Positions 25,161-34,176 of a DNA stretch of 36,513 nt are shown here, piece by piece (positions within the stretch are counted from its first letter, which is position 1; each line of letters opens with the position of its first letter). The notes under the pieces were generated by a model. That model ran no database searches, was not told the DNA's origin, and was given only the letters and a program-made list of their open reading frames with translations. Source of the stretch: a bacterium (GTDB lineage: Bacteria > Verrucomicrobiota > Kiritimatiellia > RFP12 > UBA1067); the NCBI GenBank assembly GCA_025360845.1, contig JANYBJ010000003.1, forward strand, positions 1 to 36,513. Reading direction: 5' to 3'. The position numbers and the translations under genes are program-made.

Positions 25161-28100
25161 TCACACCTTCGCCACCGCGACCTTGACGACATGACCGTTG
25201 AGATCGGCAGGATCGGCTTCGACGAGATCGAAGCTCAGCCTTTCACACAGCGTCTCAGCCTTCGCATAGTCGGCGTAGCGCTCGATGGCCACGCGGACTT
25301 CGGTGTCGCAATCCACCGTCACGGCGATGCGCTGGGTCACCTCGAAGTCGGCGTCTTTGCGCAGATTCTGCACGCGGCTCACGAACTCGCGCGCCAAGCC
25401 TTCCTGAATCAGTTCGGGCGTCAGCGCGGTTTCGAGGCCGACGATCACATCGCCCGCAGAGGCCACCACCATGCCCGCCTTGGGCGCACGCTGGATGACC
25501 ACATCTTCGTCGGTCAGAACAACCGTTTCGCCTGCGGCTTCCAGCGTGACTTCGCGGCCTGCGGCCAACGCCGCAGCTTGGGCCGAAGAGAGCCCCGCGA
25601 TCGCGGCGGCCACGGTCTTCATCTTCGCACCGAACTTGGGCCCCAGCTTGCGGAAATCGGCCTTGACCGAGACATCCGCCAATGAGGTCTCGTCCGCGCC
25701 ATAGGCCACGGATTTAATGTTGAGTTCGTCCGTAACCAGATCCTCGAAACCTTCCAGCATCGCGCGGATCTCGGGCTTGGATGAAACCACATGGATGACC
25801 GAAAGCGGCTGCCGCACCTTGAGGTCGTTCTCTGTGCGGAGCTGCCGCCCGAGGCTCACGACACTCTGAACCAGCGCCATGCTGCGTTCGAGCGCCTCGT
25901 CGCGCGCCGCCACGTCGGCCGTCGGGAAGTCGCACAAGTGTACCGACTCGGGCATGGACGCGCCCTTGAGGTTGCGGTAGATCGCCTCGCTGATGAACGG
26001 CGTGAAGGGCGCGGCCACTTGGCTGAGCTGCACCAGCACGTAGCGCAGCGTGCGGTAGGCGTGCATCTTGTCGTCGTCGTTCTGCGACTTCCAGAAGCGG
26101 CGGCGGCTGCGGCGGATGTACCAGTTGGTCAGGTCCTCGACGAAGTTCACGAAGGGGCGCACCGAGCGCTGGAGGTCGTAGACATCCATCGCCTCGGTCA
26201 CGCCGTGGACAAGCGTCTCGAGCGAGCTGACGATCCAGCGGTCGAGCACGTTCGGGCTTGTGGGCTTGACCAGCTCGGCGTCGTGGAACCCGTCCACATT
26301 GGCGTAGGTCACGAAGAAACTGTACGCGTTCCACCACGGGATCAGCAGGTCGCGCAGGATCTGCTTCACCCCGCTCTCGGAAAAGCGCAGGTTCTCGGCG
26401 CGCACCACCGGCGAATAGATCATGTAGAGCCGCAGCGCGTCCGCGCCGTAGGCCTCCAGGATGTGCATGGGGTCGGGATAGTTCTTGAGGCGCTTGGACA
26501 TCTTCTTGCCGTCCTCGGCCAGCACGAGTCCGTTCACCACCACATTCTTGAAAGGCGACTTGTCGAACAGGCAGGTGCCCAGAACCATCAGCGTGTAGAA
26601 CCAGCCCCGCGTCTGGTCGAGCCCTTCGGCGATGAAGTCCGCGGGGAAGAAGCGGCTGACATCGGCGTTGAGGACTCCCGACCCCTGTCCCCTGTCTCCT
26701 GTCCCCTGACCCCCGAAGGGGTAGTGCTGCTGCGCGTAGGGCATGGCGCCGGACTCGAACCAGCAGTCGAGCACCTCCGGCGTGCGGTGGTAGGTCTTGC
26801 CGTCTTTGTGGATGACCACCTTGTCGACGAAGTGCTTGTGCAGGTCGGTGACCTTCACCCCCGAGAGCGCTTCCAGCTCGGCCACGGAGCCCACGCAGAT
26901 CGTGTCTTCCGCGTCGTGGTCGTTCACCCACACGGGGATGCAGGAGCCCCAGAAGCGGTTGCGGCTGATGTTCCAGTCGCGCGCCTCTTTCAGCCAGTTG
27001 CCGAAACGCTTATCGCCCACATAGTCGGGCATCCAATGCACGCTGTCGTTGTTGCGCGTCAGCCGCTCGTGCAAGTCCTCCAAGCGCACATACCACGCCT
27101 CGATCGCGCGGTAAACAAGCGGCGTGTCGGTGCGGTCGCAGAAGGGATAGCTGTGGACCACGGTCGTCTGATGGACCAGCTTGCCCTCGTGCTTCAGCCG
27201 CTTGATCAGGTCCTTGTCGCAGTCTTTGCAGAAGCGGCCCTTGTACTCGGGCAGCGTGTCGGTGAAATTGCAGGAGGCGTCGAGCGGGTCGACGATGACG
27301 TTCATGCCCGCCTCTTTGCACACGCGGAAATCGTCCTCGCCGTAGGCCGGCGCGAGGTGTACCAAGCCCGTGCCGTCGCCGGTGCTCACGAACGCGTCGT
27401 TCAGCACGCGGAAGGCTCCGGCCGTCGCATACTCGGCGAAGTACGGGAAAATCGGCTCGTAGGTCCACCCCGCCAGCGCGGACCCTTTCATCGTGGCGAG
27501 GATCTGATACTCCTCGGGCTTCTTGTAATACGCGGCCACCCGCGCCTCGGCCATAACGAAAGTGACGTTGTCGGTCACATCGCGCACGACCACATAATCG
27601 ATCTCCGGCCCCGCGCAGATCGCGAGGTTCTCCGGGAGCGTCCACGGCGTCGTGGTCCAGATCAGCAGGCTCGTCTCGCCCCAGGCGGGATCGGCGCCCT
27701 GCAGCACTTTCGCGCGCACGGTGATCGCGGGGTCCTGCACGTCCTTGTAATTGCTGCCCGCCTCGAAGTTGCTGAGCGGCGTGCTGAGCTTCCAACTGTA
27801 GGGCATGATGCGGTAGGACTTGTAGACGCGCCCCTGCTCCCACAACTGCTTGAACACCCACCAGATGCTCTCCATGAAGGAGGGGTCCATGGTCTTGTAG
27901 TCGTTGTCGAAATCGACCCAGCGCCCCATGCGCGTGACGGTCTTGCGCCACTCGCCGACATACTTCAGCACCATGGAGCGGCACTGCTCGTTGAAGGTGT
28001 CCACGCCGAGCTGGCGGATCTCGTACGCGCCGCTCACACCCAGCGCCTCCTGCGCCAAGGCCTCGATCGGCAAACCGTGGCAGTCCCAGCCGAAACGGCG

Positions 28101-28346
28101 CTCGACATGGTGCCCGCGCATGGTCTGATAACGCGGCACGATATCCTTGATCGTGCCAGCCAGCAAATGCCCGTAATGCGGCAGCCCCGTAGCGAAAGGC
28201 GGCCCGTCATAGAACACGTAATCGCGCTTAGCCTTGTTGCGTGCCACGCTCTTCTTGAACGTGCCGTGCGTCTCCCAGAACGCCAGAATCTCGCGCTCCA
28301 TGTTGGGGAAATCGGATTTGTTGGATACCGGCTGGTACTTGTCCAT
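25161..28346 (-). CDS. ileS: Isoleucyl-tRNA synthetase, eukaryote-like class
   Basis: The ATG at 28346 (MDKYQPVSNKSDFPNMER) is preferred over the in-frame ATG at 28376: it has an AGGGAG ribosome site and lies 4 bases after the upstream stop. The 1061-residue enzyme charges tRNA-Ile. It has the class I signature HYGH at 57-60 after DGPPFATGLP, the CP1 editing domain (TTPWTLPENLAI), the family block FIAEGLDQTRGWFYTL, and KMSKR at 615-619. An anticodon-binding region follows (NWYIRRSRRRFW). HYGH, KMSKR and the lack of an obvious C-terminal zinc finger fit the eukaryote-like (IleS2-type) bacterial group, some members of which are insensitive to pseudomonic acid. A Gly/Gln-rich insert at about 543-559 comes from a G-rich repeat and is not part of the family. 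It is the last gene of a three-gene operon behind two membrane glycosyltransferase-like genes. Confidence 0.96.
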   Translation of the reverse strand: MDKYQPVSNKSDFPNMEREILAFWETHGTFKKSVARNKAKRDYVFYDGPPFATGLPHYGHLLAGTIKDIVPRYQTMRGHHVERRFGWDCHGLPIEALAQEALGVSGAYEIRQLGVDTFNEQCRSMVLKYVGEWRKTVTRMGRWVDFDNDYKTMDPSFMESIWWVFKQLWEQGRVYKSYRIMPYSWKLSTPLSNFEAGSNYKDVQDPAITVRAKVLQGADPAWGETSLLIWTTTPWTLPENLAICAGPEIDYVVVRDVTDNVTFVMAEARVAAYYKKPEEYQILATMKGSALAGWTYEPIFPYFAEYATAGAFRVLNDAFVSTGDGTGLVHLAPAYGEDDFRVCKEAGMNVIVDPLDASCNFTDTLPEYKGRFCKDCDKDLIKRLKHEGKLVHQTTVVHSYPFCDRTDTPLVYRAIEAWYVRLEDLHERLTRNNDSVHWMPDYVGDKRFGNWLKEARDWNISRNRFWGSCIPVWVNDHDAEDTICVGSVAELEALSGVKVTDLHKHFVDKVVIHKDGKTYHRTPEVLDCWFESGAMPYAQQHYPFGGQGTGDRGQGSGVLNADVSRFFPADFIAEGLDQTRGWFYTLMVLGTCLFDKSPFKNVVVNGLVLAEDGKKMSKRLKNYPDPMHILEAYGADALRLYMIYSPVVRAENLRFSESGVKQILRDLLIPWWNAYSFFVTYANVDGFHDAELVKPTSPNVLDRWIVSSLETLVHGVTEAMDVYDLQRSVRPFVNFVEDLTNWYIRRSRRRFWKSQNDDDKMHAYRTLRYVLVQLSQVAAPFTPFISEAIYRNLKGASMPESVHLCDFPTADVAARDEALERSMALVQSVVSLGRQLRTENDLKVRQPLSVIHVVSSKPEIRAMLEGFEDLVTDELNIKSVAYGADETSLADVSVKADFRKLGPKFGAKMKTVAAAIAGLSSAQAAALAAGREVTLEAAGETVVLTDEDVVIQRAPKAGMVVASAGDVIVGLETALTPELIQEGLAREFVSRVQNLRKDADFEVTQRIAVTVDCDTEVRVAIERYADYAKAETLCERLSFDLVEADPADLNGHVVKVAVAKV
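26671..26719. repeat. Degenerate G-rich tandem repeat inside ileS
   Basis: On the minus strand this stretch is built of GGGGACAGG-type units (repeated AGGGGACAGG and GGAGACAGG). It is read in frame as about 17 residues (GGQGTGDRGQGSGVLNA) between HYPF and the conserved FFPADFIAEGLDQTRGW. Other IleRS proteins have a short variable acidic loop here. The reading frame is kept, so the gene looks intact. Similar direct repeats occur between genes in many bacteria, but here the repeat is coding. Confidence 0.65.
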
Positions 28347-28350
28347 GCTC

Positions 28351-30024
28351 TTACTCCCTCTTCCCACCGGTCTCATTCACCGGCACAAACACGTTCAACA
28401 GGACACCCGGACGGATGCCGAAAAACGACGCGCGCTTGCCATGGCCGAACCGCTCGTCTGCCACGTCGCCCTGATCCGCGGCCGCGATCACGACCTCGGG
28501 CTTCAGGTCGGCGGGGATGTCGGCGACACGCGTCCAATACCCGACCTGCCTATACTTGCGCAAATACCACGGCAGAGGCCAGGTGTCGGGTGTCGGCACC
28601 GCGATCACGATCAGCGTGTCATACCCCGACGCCCGTTGCGCGGCGGCCTCGACCGACGCGACCAGATTCATCGCGTCGCTGCCCGTGTGCGCATAAACAT
28701 AGGGATTCCGCGGGTCCGCAGGCCACTTGAAGCAGGCGCGGCACGCCTGAGCCGAGTGCCGCCACACGAGCAGACTGACCAGCGCGTCGACCGCGGCGAG
28801 GCCCGCCACACGCCCGGCCGCCTTCGGAAGCCGCTTCGCCCATTCCGCCGCGACACCCACACCCACGCCGGCCAGCAGGATATACCCGTGCAGAAAAGAA
28901 AGCGTACACCACGGCGTCTTGTAGGGGATCGCGCTGTACAAGACGGTCAGCGCCACCGTGTAAACAAACACGAAACGCACGAAGCGGACGTGGCGCGTGG
29001 ACACCTCATCCCGCCTGCGCGGCCACACCGCCGCGACCGCAGCCAGCAGGCCGGGAAGCAGCAAACCGGCCTCGCTCCAGACCGGCCCGCGCCCATACCT
29101 AAACCAGAACAGGATTTTCAGATAATAATTCCAAGGATGCTGGTGTTCGGGCAGCGCCGTCGCACGTTTGAGATAAGGAGAAAACGTCGCGAACACCGCA
29201 TCGTACACGCCGTGCGGATACGTGAAGAACGAGGAGAACAGCAACACCGCCACAAAAACCGCTGCACCGGTTGCCAGCGCCGCATGCCGCGTGTTCCACG
29301 CGCCGAACAGGCGGCGGGGACCGAACGCCACAAGCGCCGCGAGCGTCAGGGCGGCAAAGGAGAGCACTGCGGTTTCCTTGGTCGCCACGGCCAAGCCCGC
29401 AAACGCGCCGAAGCCCGCGGCATACCCCATCGCCCCCCGCGGCTCGTGAGGACACTCGCCCTCCACGGGCGCGACACCGGACCTGGTGGGCGGACGTCCC
29501 CGTGAGCCGCAACCCGCACCGCAGCGGATCCGCACATACCCCGTGCCGCACACAAGCATCCCCGTCAGGAAGGTCACCAGCAGGGTCTCTTGAATGAAGT
29601 AACGGCTGTAGTAGACCATCGCGGGCGAGACCGCGGTGAGCAGCATGGCGCTGAAGAGTCCGGCCCGGTTGTCGAACAGCCCGCCGTCACGCTTGAGCCC
29701 GAGGCCGGTCATCAGCATGAGCGTGAGGCACCCGAACGCCACCGGCACGAGGCGGTAATTCCACTCGGTCGTTTCAGCAAACGTCTTGGCGGTGGCACGG
29801 CAGAAGGGCAACGCCGCAAAGTAGAGCGAGGGGCCGTGGTTGTCGGCCGGATCGTACTGGTAGACGCCCTTCTCCAGCAACACGCCGGCGCGCACGGCCT
29901 GGTTCGCCTCGTCGCCGTGCATGGGCCGCTGATCCAGACGCGGCAGCCGCAAAGCCAAGGCGACGGCCACAACGCCCACGGTCAGCGCCAGAGTCCACAC
30001 ACGCGACGAATGACAGGTCTCCAT
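28351..30024 (-). CDS. Agl23-like (TIGR03663) GT-C membrane glycosyltransferase-family protein
   Basis: This 557-residue polytopic membrane protein begins with a hydrophobic helix and the GT-C motif MHGDEANQAVRAG (Asp38, Glu39). The family-typical YQYDPADNHGPSLYF follows, which identifies the group annotated as flippase-associated Agl23 (TIGR03663). Later helices include AVSPAMVYYSRYFIQETLL and GLAVATKETAVLSFAALTLA. Such GT-C proteins use polyprenyl-phosphate sugars as donors in the membrane; the acceptor here is unknown. The soluble C-terminus (about 460-557) has alternating hydrophobic segments such as YDTLIVIAVPTPDTWPLPWY. A 24-codon palindromic repeat is carried in frame at about 172-196, in the loop between two helices. 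The gene starts 3 bases after the stop of the DUF2723 gene and ends 4 bases before ileS, so all three are one operon. Confidence 0.83.
   Translation of the reverse strand: METCHSSRVWTLALTVGVVAVALALRLPRLDQRPMHGDEANQAVRAGVLLEKGVYQYDPADNHGPSLYFAALPFCRATAKTFAETTEWNYRLVPVAFGCLTLMLMTGLGLKRDGGLFDNRAGLFSAMLLTAVSPAMVYYSRYFIQETLLVTFLTGMLVCGTGYVRIRCGAGCGSRGRPPTRSGVAPVEGECPHEPRGAMGYAAGFGAFAGLAVATKETAVLSFAALTLAALVAFGPRRLFGAWNTRHAALATGAAVFVAVLLFSSFFTYPHGVYDAVFATFSPYLKRATALPEHQHPWNYYLKILFWFRYGRGPVWSEAGLLLPGLLAAVAAVWPRRRDEVSTRHVRFVRFVFVYTVALTVLYSAIPYKTPWCTLSFLHGYILLAGVGVGVAAEWAKRLPKAAGRVAGLAAVDALVSLLVWRHSAQACRACFKWPADPRNPYVYAHTGSDAMNLVASVEAAAQRASGYDTLIVIAVPTPDTWPLPWYLRKYRQVGYWTRVADIPADLKPEVVIAAADQGDVADERFGHGKRASFFGIRPGVLLNVFVPVNETGGKRE
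29439..29510. repeat. 72-bp palindromic element in frame inside the Agl23-like gene
   Basis: The element is bounded by GCGGCTCGTGAGGAC (29439-29453) and GTCCCCGTGAGCCGC (29496-29510), reverse complements at 12 of 15 positions. Its 72 bases equal 24 codons, so the host frame is kept. It encodes RGRPPTRSGVAPVEGECPHE and flanking residues, a Pro/Arg/Gly-rich hydrophilic stretch unlike its membrane-protein surroundings. TGGAGGGCGAGTGTCCTC, read on the minus strand, is shared exactly with 2568-2585 between the SPFH and serine hydrolase genes. I read it as an inserted mobile palindrome. Confidence 0.75.
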
Positions 30025-30027
30025 GCC

Positions 30028-33000
30028 TCAGCGCCCCCGCAGCGGGCCAATAGGCGGCAGTCCGCCCGCGCCCTGTTGCTGCTGCATGAGTTGTTGGAGG
30101 AACGGCGCTGCGACCTGCCGCAGCATGCTGTTTTCCTGGATGCGCTGCAAAGCTTGTCCCTTGCCCAGTTCGATCGCCTTCTGCAACGCGAACTGCATCT
30201 GCTGTTGCTGCTGTTTCATGGCGCTCAGGGTGGCCATGTCCAGCCAGGCCTGCCAATCGTTCGGACGCAACTGCAGATAGCGCGACAACGGGGGACCCAT
30301 TTTTTCAGCCTTGCCCGCCTCGCCATACACCTTCACGATCTCCAACAGTTTTTCGGCCGGGAAATTGGGGGGCAGCCGCGCCATCACGGCATCCATCGTC
30401 GCGACCGCGTTCTCGGTCTTTTTCATACTGCTCAGCAGGCTGCCGATTTCCAAGAGCTTGTCGACCGGCAGGGCGGGGATCGCGACGAGCTGATTCAGAT
30501 AGTTCGCCGCGGACTCGTTCTGCCCGAGGTCGCGATAGGCGAGCGCCAGTTCGAACGCGTCTTCCGGCGACAGCGTCTTGCTGACCTGCGCTTTGGCGGT
30601 CAGCTCGCGGACCCTGGTCTCGGTGTCGCGCACGCGTTTGATGAAGTCGACGAAGCCGAACCCGCGCTCATTGTTGGGGTCGCGCCGGTTGTACTCGTCC
30701 AGAATGTCGATGGCCTCGGCGTAACGCGCCTGTGTGAGCAACACTTCTTGAATCAGGCGGAAGTTGGCCTCGGGGCTCACCGGGTAGAGCGTGCGCGCCT
30801 CCTGAAAGGCCTTTTCACTCTCCGCACGCGTGCCGTGCGCCGCATACAAGCCCGCGATCGCGCTGCGCAGTTTGGAGAACGACTTCTGCGCCGGCAAGTC
30901 GCGCCGGAACATCGGCGTGCGCAGCAGGTGCCGCGTATACCAGTCCCAGAAATCCATATCGCTCTGTATGTTGTCCCGCGAGATCTGCTGCGGCACCGAG
31001 TTGAGCTTCATGATCAGGCCGTGCGGCGAAAGGTAAGGGAACATCCAGTTGATGACATAGCTCTCCTCAATGTAGAAGGCGTGGCGGACCTTGTTCTTGG
31101 CGAACATCATGTCGCAGAGGATGCCGTTGATCTCCATGACGCCCAACGCGCCGCTCACCTGCACACGTCCGTTCTCGATGGTCAATGCGGCGTTCTTGGG
31201 CCGTTTGCCGGACTGGACCTCGTCCACATACACTTGGAACGCGTGCGCGCTGTCCTCCGGCGTGGGGATCCAGACCTGATTGCCGCAGATGTCGCGCATG
31301 GTGTTCATGTAGGTGTTGTCGGCCAGCGCGTTCTGCGTGATGAGGAACACGTCGGGACGGACCTTCGCCGAGTAGATCATGTAGGTCGGCACGAAGCGCC
31401 CGGGGTCGGTGCCGCCGAAAAAGATCGCGTCGGGCTCCATCGGAGGCGGGTAGATCGGATTGGGCAGCGGTTCCTGATCGGGCTCCAACTCCTCCGTGAT
31501 GGCATCCGCGCCGCGCAACTGGTAGTTGCCGAACTGCCAACCGTAATCGTGATCGTTCTGCTCAGCGCCGCTCATGGAGAAGACCAGATACTCGTTGGTG
31601 TAGTTTTCGTAGACGGGGATCGCCGCCACCAGCACACCGGCGCACACCATCGCCGTGCGAAGCGGCTTCAGCAATCCTGCTGCAAGCAGACCTCGCTGGA
31701 CCAGTTCCTTAAGGATCCGGTTGCCGAGCGCCAGGCCGAAAACCAGACCGTAGCCGATCCAGATCGCGAAAATGCCGTGCGAGCTGACGAATTTCACCTT
31801 CTGAATGAAAGCGTCTTGCAGGTCGCCCTTGATGTTGGCGAGCACCACCATCAACACGCTCATCACCAGAAACCCGGATACGGTCGCGATGACCCACTGC
31901 TGAGTCACCGAATCCATGTCCGAACGGAAATCGAACTTCTTTTCGGCGAAGTTGCGGAAGAAATACCATCCCGCACCCAACGCTCCCATGATCACCACGG
32001 CCAACGTCAGCGCGCCGAGCTTGACCCCCATCCCCGGATCTGCCGCTCCCGACGACAGGGCATGGATCAGCCCCTTGGCGATAAAGATCCCGAGCACCGC
32101 CGCAATACCCGCCAGGGAGATGCCCATGGTCAGGCCTTCGGAAAGGTTGTGCGCTTTCCATGTCCGCACGACAAACTCTTCCAACTGATGGAACATGATC
32201 GTGACGACGCCGATCACCAACAGCAACATGATCAGGCCGATCAGCAGCTTGTCGATGCGCAGCAGCGGCTCACCTCCCATGTACTCCGACAACAACACAA
32301 AGAAACAGGTCACCAGATAGAGCCCGATCGCCACATAGATCGCACGGATGCGCTTTCCGCCGGATTTGAAGCTCCACAGCGTAAACGGCAAGAAGCCGAG
32401 CGTGGCCGCAATCAGGGTGAACTGTATGCGAAGGTCTGTGAAATAGGTGCCCAGCTGGAACAGGAATTTCTTGTTGAACACGTCAGACGGCGCCAGCTTC
32501 TCGTACTGACCGCGCGTGATCGCGTGCTTGAAGCCTTCCCACGTACGCGGGTAGCCCCAGTTCATCGGCGGGTTAAGCAGGTCGGAGACGATCGGCATGT
32601 AGAGGTAGAACGACACCCCCAACTCGGCGAACAGCATGGTCAGCGAAACCGCGCGGCCATTGGGCAACATGAACCACGCCAGGCCGATAATCACGAAATT
32701 CCAGAGGATCGGCCACCAGAACCACCACGTCGTGGGATGGGTCAGGCCGTTCATGCCGCCTTTGCGCAACAGCACGAACAGGGCGATCTGGACCGCCGCA
32801 ACCGGCACGGCAAAAAAGATTCCCCGAGCCACCGTGCCGCCCAATAGAAACAACACGGTCAACGCCCCCGCTAAAGCGACCGTCGGCAAGGTCCAGTCGA
32901 AAGGCTCGCCCTGGTATCCCTGCGGCATCGGCGCGCCGGGGATCGCCGACAGCCGGACAAAGAGAATCAGCAGCATCACACCCGCAGGCACCAGCCATGT

Positions 33001-34176
33001 GAGCGTGCTTTTGTCGGTCAGCTTGCCCTTATAGGCATATGCGCCGCCGATGCACAACGCGAGGATCAGGACAATCAACCCGGCCACGCTGGTATAGATG
33101 TCGGGTGCGAGCAGGGGCGCGTCGTTCGCACCGACGGCGACCTCTTTCGCCCCCGCCGACGCGAAGAACACCAGCAGCGAGCCAAACGAGGCCAGCCCGG
33201 CCGAGACGCAGGCCCCCTGTCCGCTCAGCGCGGCAAGGGGCGCCATCCAGGCCTTGCGCTCCTTCGCCTTGCGGCAGGCGTCCAGAACCAGAGCCGCCAC
33301 CAACGCCAACGCTAAAAACAAGCCGCCGGCCACCAGCAGCGTCATGGAGGGCACCGCCGTCTTGAGCAGCGGCGCGAACTTCGGGTACGCGGGGCCGGCC
33401 GCTCCGGGCATGGCCGGCAGCTCAGCGCCGATCTGCAAGATGTGCGCCGTCAACAACACCGGGACGCCCACCAGCAGAAAATCGCGGAACAGCGCGATGT
33501 TACAGAAGAAAATAATGACCGCCAGCGGCAGCATCGCCAGCAGCAACACCTGATAGTTCGTCAGGCCGAGCCCGAACACGAACGCCGTCAGCCACAAGAT
33601 CTTGTCCGTGGGGCGCCGCATCCAACGGTAGGAGAGCAGGAAGACCCACATCAGGAAGAAGGCGTTGAGCGAGTAGGCCTCCACGATCGTGGACTGCGAC
33701 CACATGATCGGACTGAAGGCGAAAACCAAGCTGCCGCCCACGCCGCCCGCCCAGCATAACAGATCGCTCTCGCCCTGCTTGAAATCCGCATCGTCCCCGT
33801 GCGCATCCCGCAACATGTCCGAGGCCGAACGCGTGATGAGCATCGCGGTGATGCCGGCCGACAGCGCCGCAAAGAACCCCGACATCAGCGCGATGCTCCA
33901 CGCCGGCGTAGGCTGCCCCCGAAACGTCACCCAGCCGAACAACCAAGAGAACACGTTCGCACACATCGTCCAGATCGGATATCCGGGCGGATGCGGCACC
34001 CCAAGGTTGCAGCCCGCCGTAGCCAACTCTCCGGAGTCCTCCAACGTCACCGAAGGCGCGAGCGTGTAGAAGTAAACCAGAAACGAGACGACCGTCGCGC
34101 TCCAGAACGCGGTCCAGTCGATCCGACGGAAAAAAGACCCCTTGCGGGAGTCGCCCGAAAACAACGTGTTGATCAT
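30028..34176 (-). CDS. DUF2723-family polytopic membrane protein with C-terminal TPR region
   Basis: With the ATG at 34176 the protein has 1382 residues. The N-terminus has YFYTLAPSVTLEDSGELATA (Glu46, Asp47, Glu50) and GVPHPPGYPIW, diagnostic of DUF2723, the family that includes eukaryotic TMEM260, a protein O-mannosyltransferase. Some 15-20 hydrophobic helices fill the first ~870 residues. A soluble region follows with YGWQFGNYQLRG and PDVFLITQNALADNTYMNTM. The last ~230 residues are TPR-like (AYRDLGQNESAANYLNQL, then a Gln-rich tail). The predicted role is lipid-linked sugar transfer to proteins or glycans outside the membrane, with the TPR part binding partners. A GTG at 34278 would add 34 residues with no family match. 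The ATG at 34176 lies just inside a plausible promoter, so I prefer it, although it has no clear ribosome site. It heads the operon with the Agl23-like gene and ileS. Confidence 0.83.
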   Translation of the reverse strand: MINTLFSGDSRKGSFFRRIDWTAFWSATVVSFLVYFYTLAPSVTLEDSGELATAGCNLGVPHPPGYPIWTMCANVFSWLFGWVTFRGQPTPAWSIALMSGFFAALSAGITAMLITRSASDMLRDAHGDDADFKQGESDLLCWAGGVGGSLVFAFSPIMWSQSTIVEAYSLNAFFLMWVFLLSYRWMRRPTDKILWLTAFVFGLGLTNYQVLLLAMLPLAVIIFFCNIALFRDFLLVGVPVLLTAHILQIGAELPAMPGAAGPAYPKFAPLLKTAVPSMTLLVAGGLFLALALVAALVLDACRKAKERKAWMAPLAALSGQGACVSAGLASFGSLLVFFASAGAKEVAVGANDAPLLAPDIYTSVAGLIVLILALCIGGAYAYKGKLTDKSTLTWLVPAGVMLLILFVRLSAIPGAPMPQGYQGEPFDWTLPTVALAGALTVLFLLGGTVARGIFFAVPVAAVQIALFVLLRKGGMNGLTHPTTWWFWWPILWNFVIIGLAWFMLPNGRAVSLTMLFAELGVSFYLYMPIVSDLLNPPMNWGYPRTWEGFKHAITRGQYEKLAPSDVFNKKFLFQLGTYFTDLRIQFTLIAATLGFLPFTLWSFKSGGKRIRAIYVAIGLYLVTCFFVLLSEYMGGEPLLRIDKLLIGLIMLLLVIGVVTIMFHQLEEFVVRTWKAHNLSEGLTMGISLAGIAAVLGIFIAKGLIHALSSGAADPGMGVKLGALTLAVVIMGALGAGWYFFRNFAEKKFDFRSDMDSVTQQWVIATVSGFLVMSVLMVVLANIKGDLQDAFIQKVKFVSSHGIFAIWIGYGLVFGLALGNRILKELVQRGLLAAGLLKPLRTAMVCAGVLVAAIPVYENYTNEYLVFSMSGAEQNDHDYGWQFGNYQLRGADAITEELEPDQEPLPNPIYPPPMEPDAIFFGGTDPGRFVPTYMIYSAKVRPDVFLITQNALADNTYMNTMRDICGNQVWIPTPEDSAHAFQVYVDEVQSGKRPKNAALTIENGRVQVSGALGVMEINGILCDMMFAKNKVRHAFYIEESYVINWMFPYLSPHGLIMKLNSVPQQISRDNIQSDMDFWDWYTRHLLRTPMFRRDLPAQKSFSKLRSAIAGLYAAHGTRAESEKAFQEARTLYPVSPEANFRLIQEVLLTQARYAEAIDILDEYNRRDPNNERGFGFVDFIKRVRDTETRVRELTAKAQVSKTLSPEDAFELALAYRDLGQNESAANYLNQLVAIPALPVDKLLEIGSLLSSMKKTENAVATMDAVMARLPPNFPAEKLLEIVKVYGEAGKAEKMGPPLSRYLQLRPNDWQAWLDMATLSAMKQQQQQMQFALQKAIELGKGQALQRIQENSMLRQVAAPFLQQLMQQQQGAGGLPPIGPLRGR

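Noticed and set aside
28347..28376. Earlier ileS start at 28376
   Set aside because: It overlaps the upstream gene and adds residues without family similarity; the ATG at 28346 has a ribosome site and the conserved beginning.
25791..28730. Very long plus-strand open frame (979 codons) opposite ileS
   Set aside because: It is exactly antisense to a clear ileS and to the end of the Agl23-like gene. Its product is rich in Arg, His, Val and Leu with no domain, the usual shadow of a GC-rich gene.
29590..32847. Plus-strand open frame of 1085 codons opposite the DUF2723 gene
   Set aside because: The product is an Arg/His/Gln-rich, low-complexity sequence without motifs. The opposite strand encodes a well-supported membrane protein.
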